Positions 11,632 to 11,654 of a stretch of DNA of 11,654 bases are shown here, one piece after another. Each line of letters opens with the position of its first letter. Positions within the stretch are counted from its first letter, which is position 1. Source of the DNA: Syntrophaceae bacterium UBA3084 (lineage in GTDB: Bacteria > Desulfobacterota > Syntrophia > Syntrophales > UBA6807). The notes under the pieces were generated by a model, which had not been told where the DNA came from, did not search any database, and was given only the letters and a program-made list of their open reading frames with translations. Both the position numbers and the translations under genes were made by a program. The DNA lies in NCBI GenBank assembly GCA_002367335.1, contig DFBI01000036.1:1-11654 (forward strand). Reading direction: 5' to 3'.

Positions 11632-11654
11632 CATAAGCAGCAATTGGGTTTATT

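Overview
The window looks like a piece of an uncultured or environmental Gram-negative bacterial chromosome. It is moderately AT-rich, with one compositionally distinct GC-richer block (carAB). CarA and CarB are of the type shared by Bacteroidota and eukaryotic CAD proteins. Short four-helix-bundle cassettes with low-complexity flanks and a HicAB module are the kind of accessory content I associate with Bacteroidota, Desulfobacterota and planctomycete-like genomes. The phylum cannot be fixed from this sequence alone. All supported genes are on the + strand.

Layout. (1) 1-306: 3' end of a membrane-bound YdjM-like metal-dependent hydrolase. (2) 311-4564: carA and carB, coupled by a TAATG overlap. 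carB can be rebuilt to about 1064 residues only if two single-base deletions are corrected, near 3813 and 4455. (3) 4568-6385: a GT39/PMT-type membrane glycosyltransferase. (4) 6448-8436: an unusual fusion of the same membrane hydrolase with a metallophosphoesterase that carries an inserted LamG-like beta-sandwich and has altered metal-site motifs. (5) 8476-9363: a polyprenyl-phosphate-type GT2. (6) 9362-9849: a small four-helix-bundle cassette with terminal inverted repeats of GTTCA-containing units and a 9-bp direct repeat at its edges. (7) 9846-10808: a second GT2 paralogue lacking the DxD motif. (8) 10803-10984: a decayed second four-helix-bundle copy, again with a 9-bp direct repeat. (9) 11129-11595: a HicA/HicB toxin-antitoxin pair. 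(10) 11599-11631: a hairpin resembling an IS200/IS605 (TnpB-type) element end.

How it works together. The genes from 1 to 10808 are mostly spaced by 3-60 bases and look like one transcription unit for envelope glycan or glycolipid synthesis. A GT2 would charge a polyprenyl phosphate with sugar, and the GT39 enzyme would use such a donor at the outer face of the inner membrane. The hydrolase and phosphoesterase proteins could act on membrane-linked intermediates. CarAB makes carbamoyl phosphate for arginine and pyrimidine synthesis; whether it has a dedicated role here is open.

The most interesting structure is the pair of four-helix-bundle cassettes. Both sit directly after GT2 stop codons, both are edged by 9-bp direct repeats that contain AATGA, and both carry degenerate short tandem arrays. 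Cassette 1 appears to have split a tight GT2-GT2 junction, leaving the original Shine-Dalgarno sequence on one side and the displaced gene on the other.
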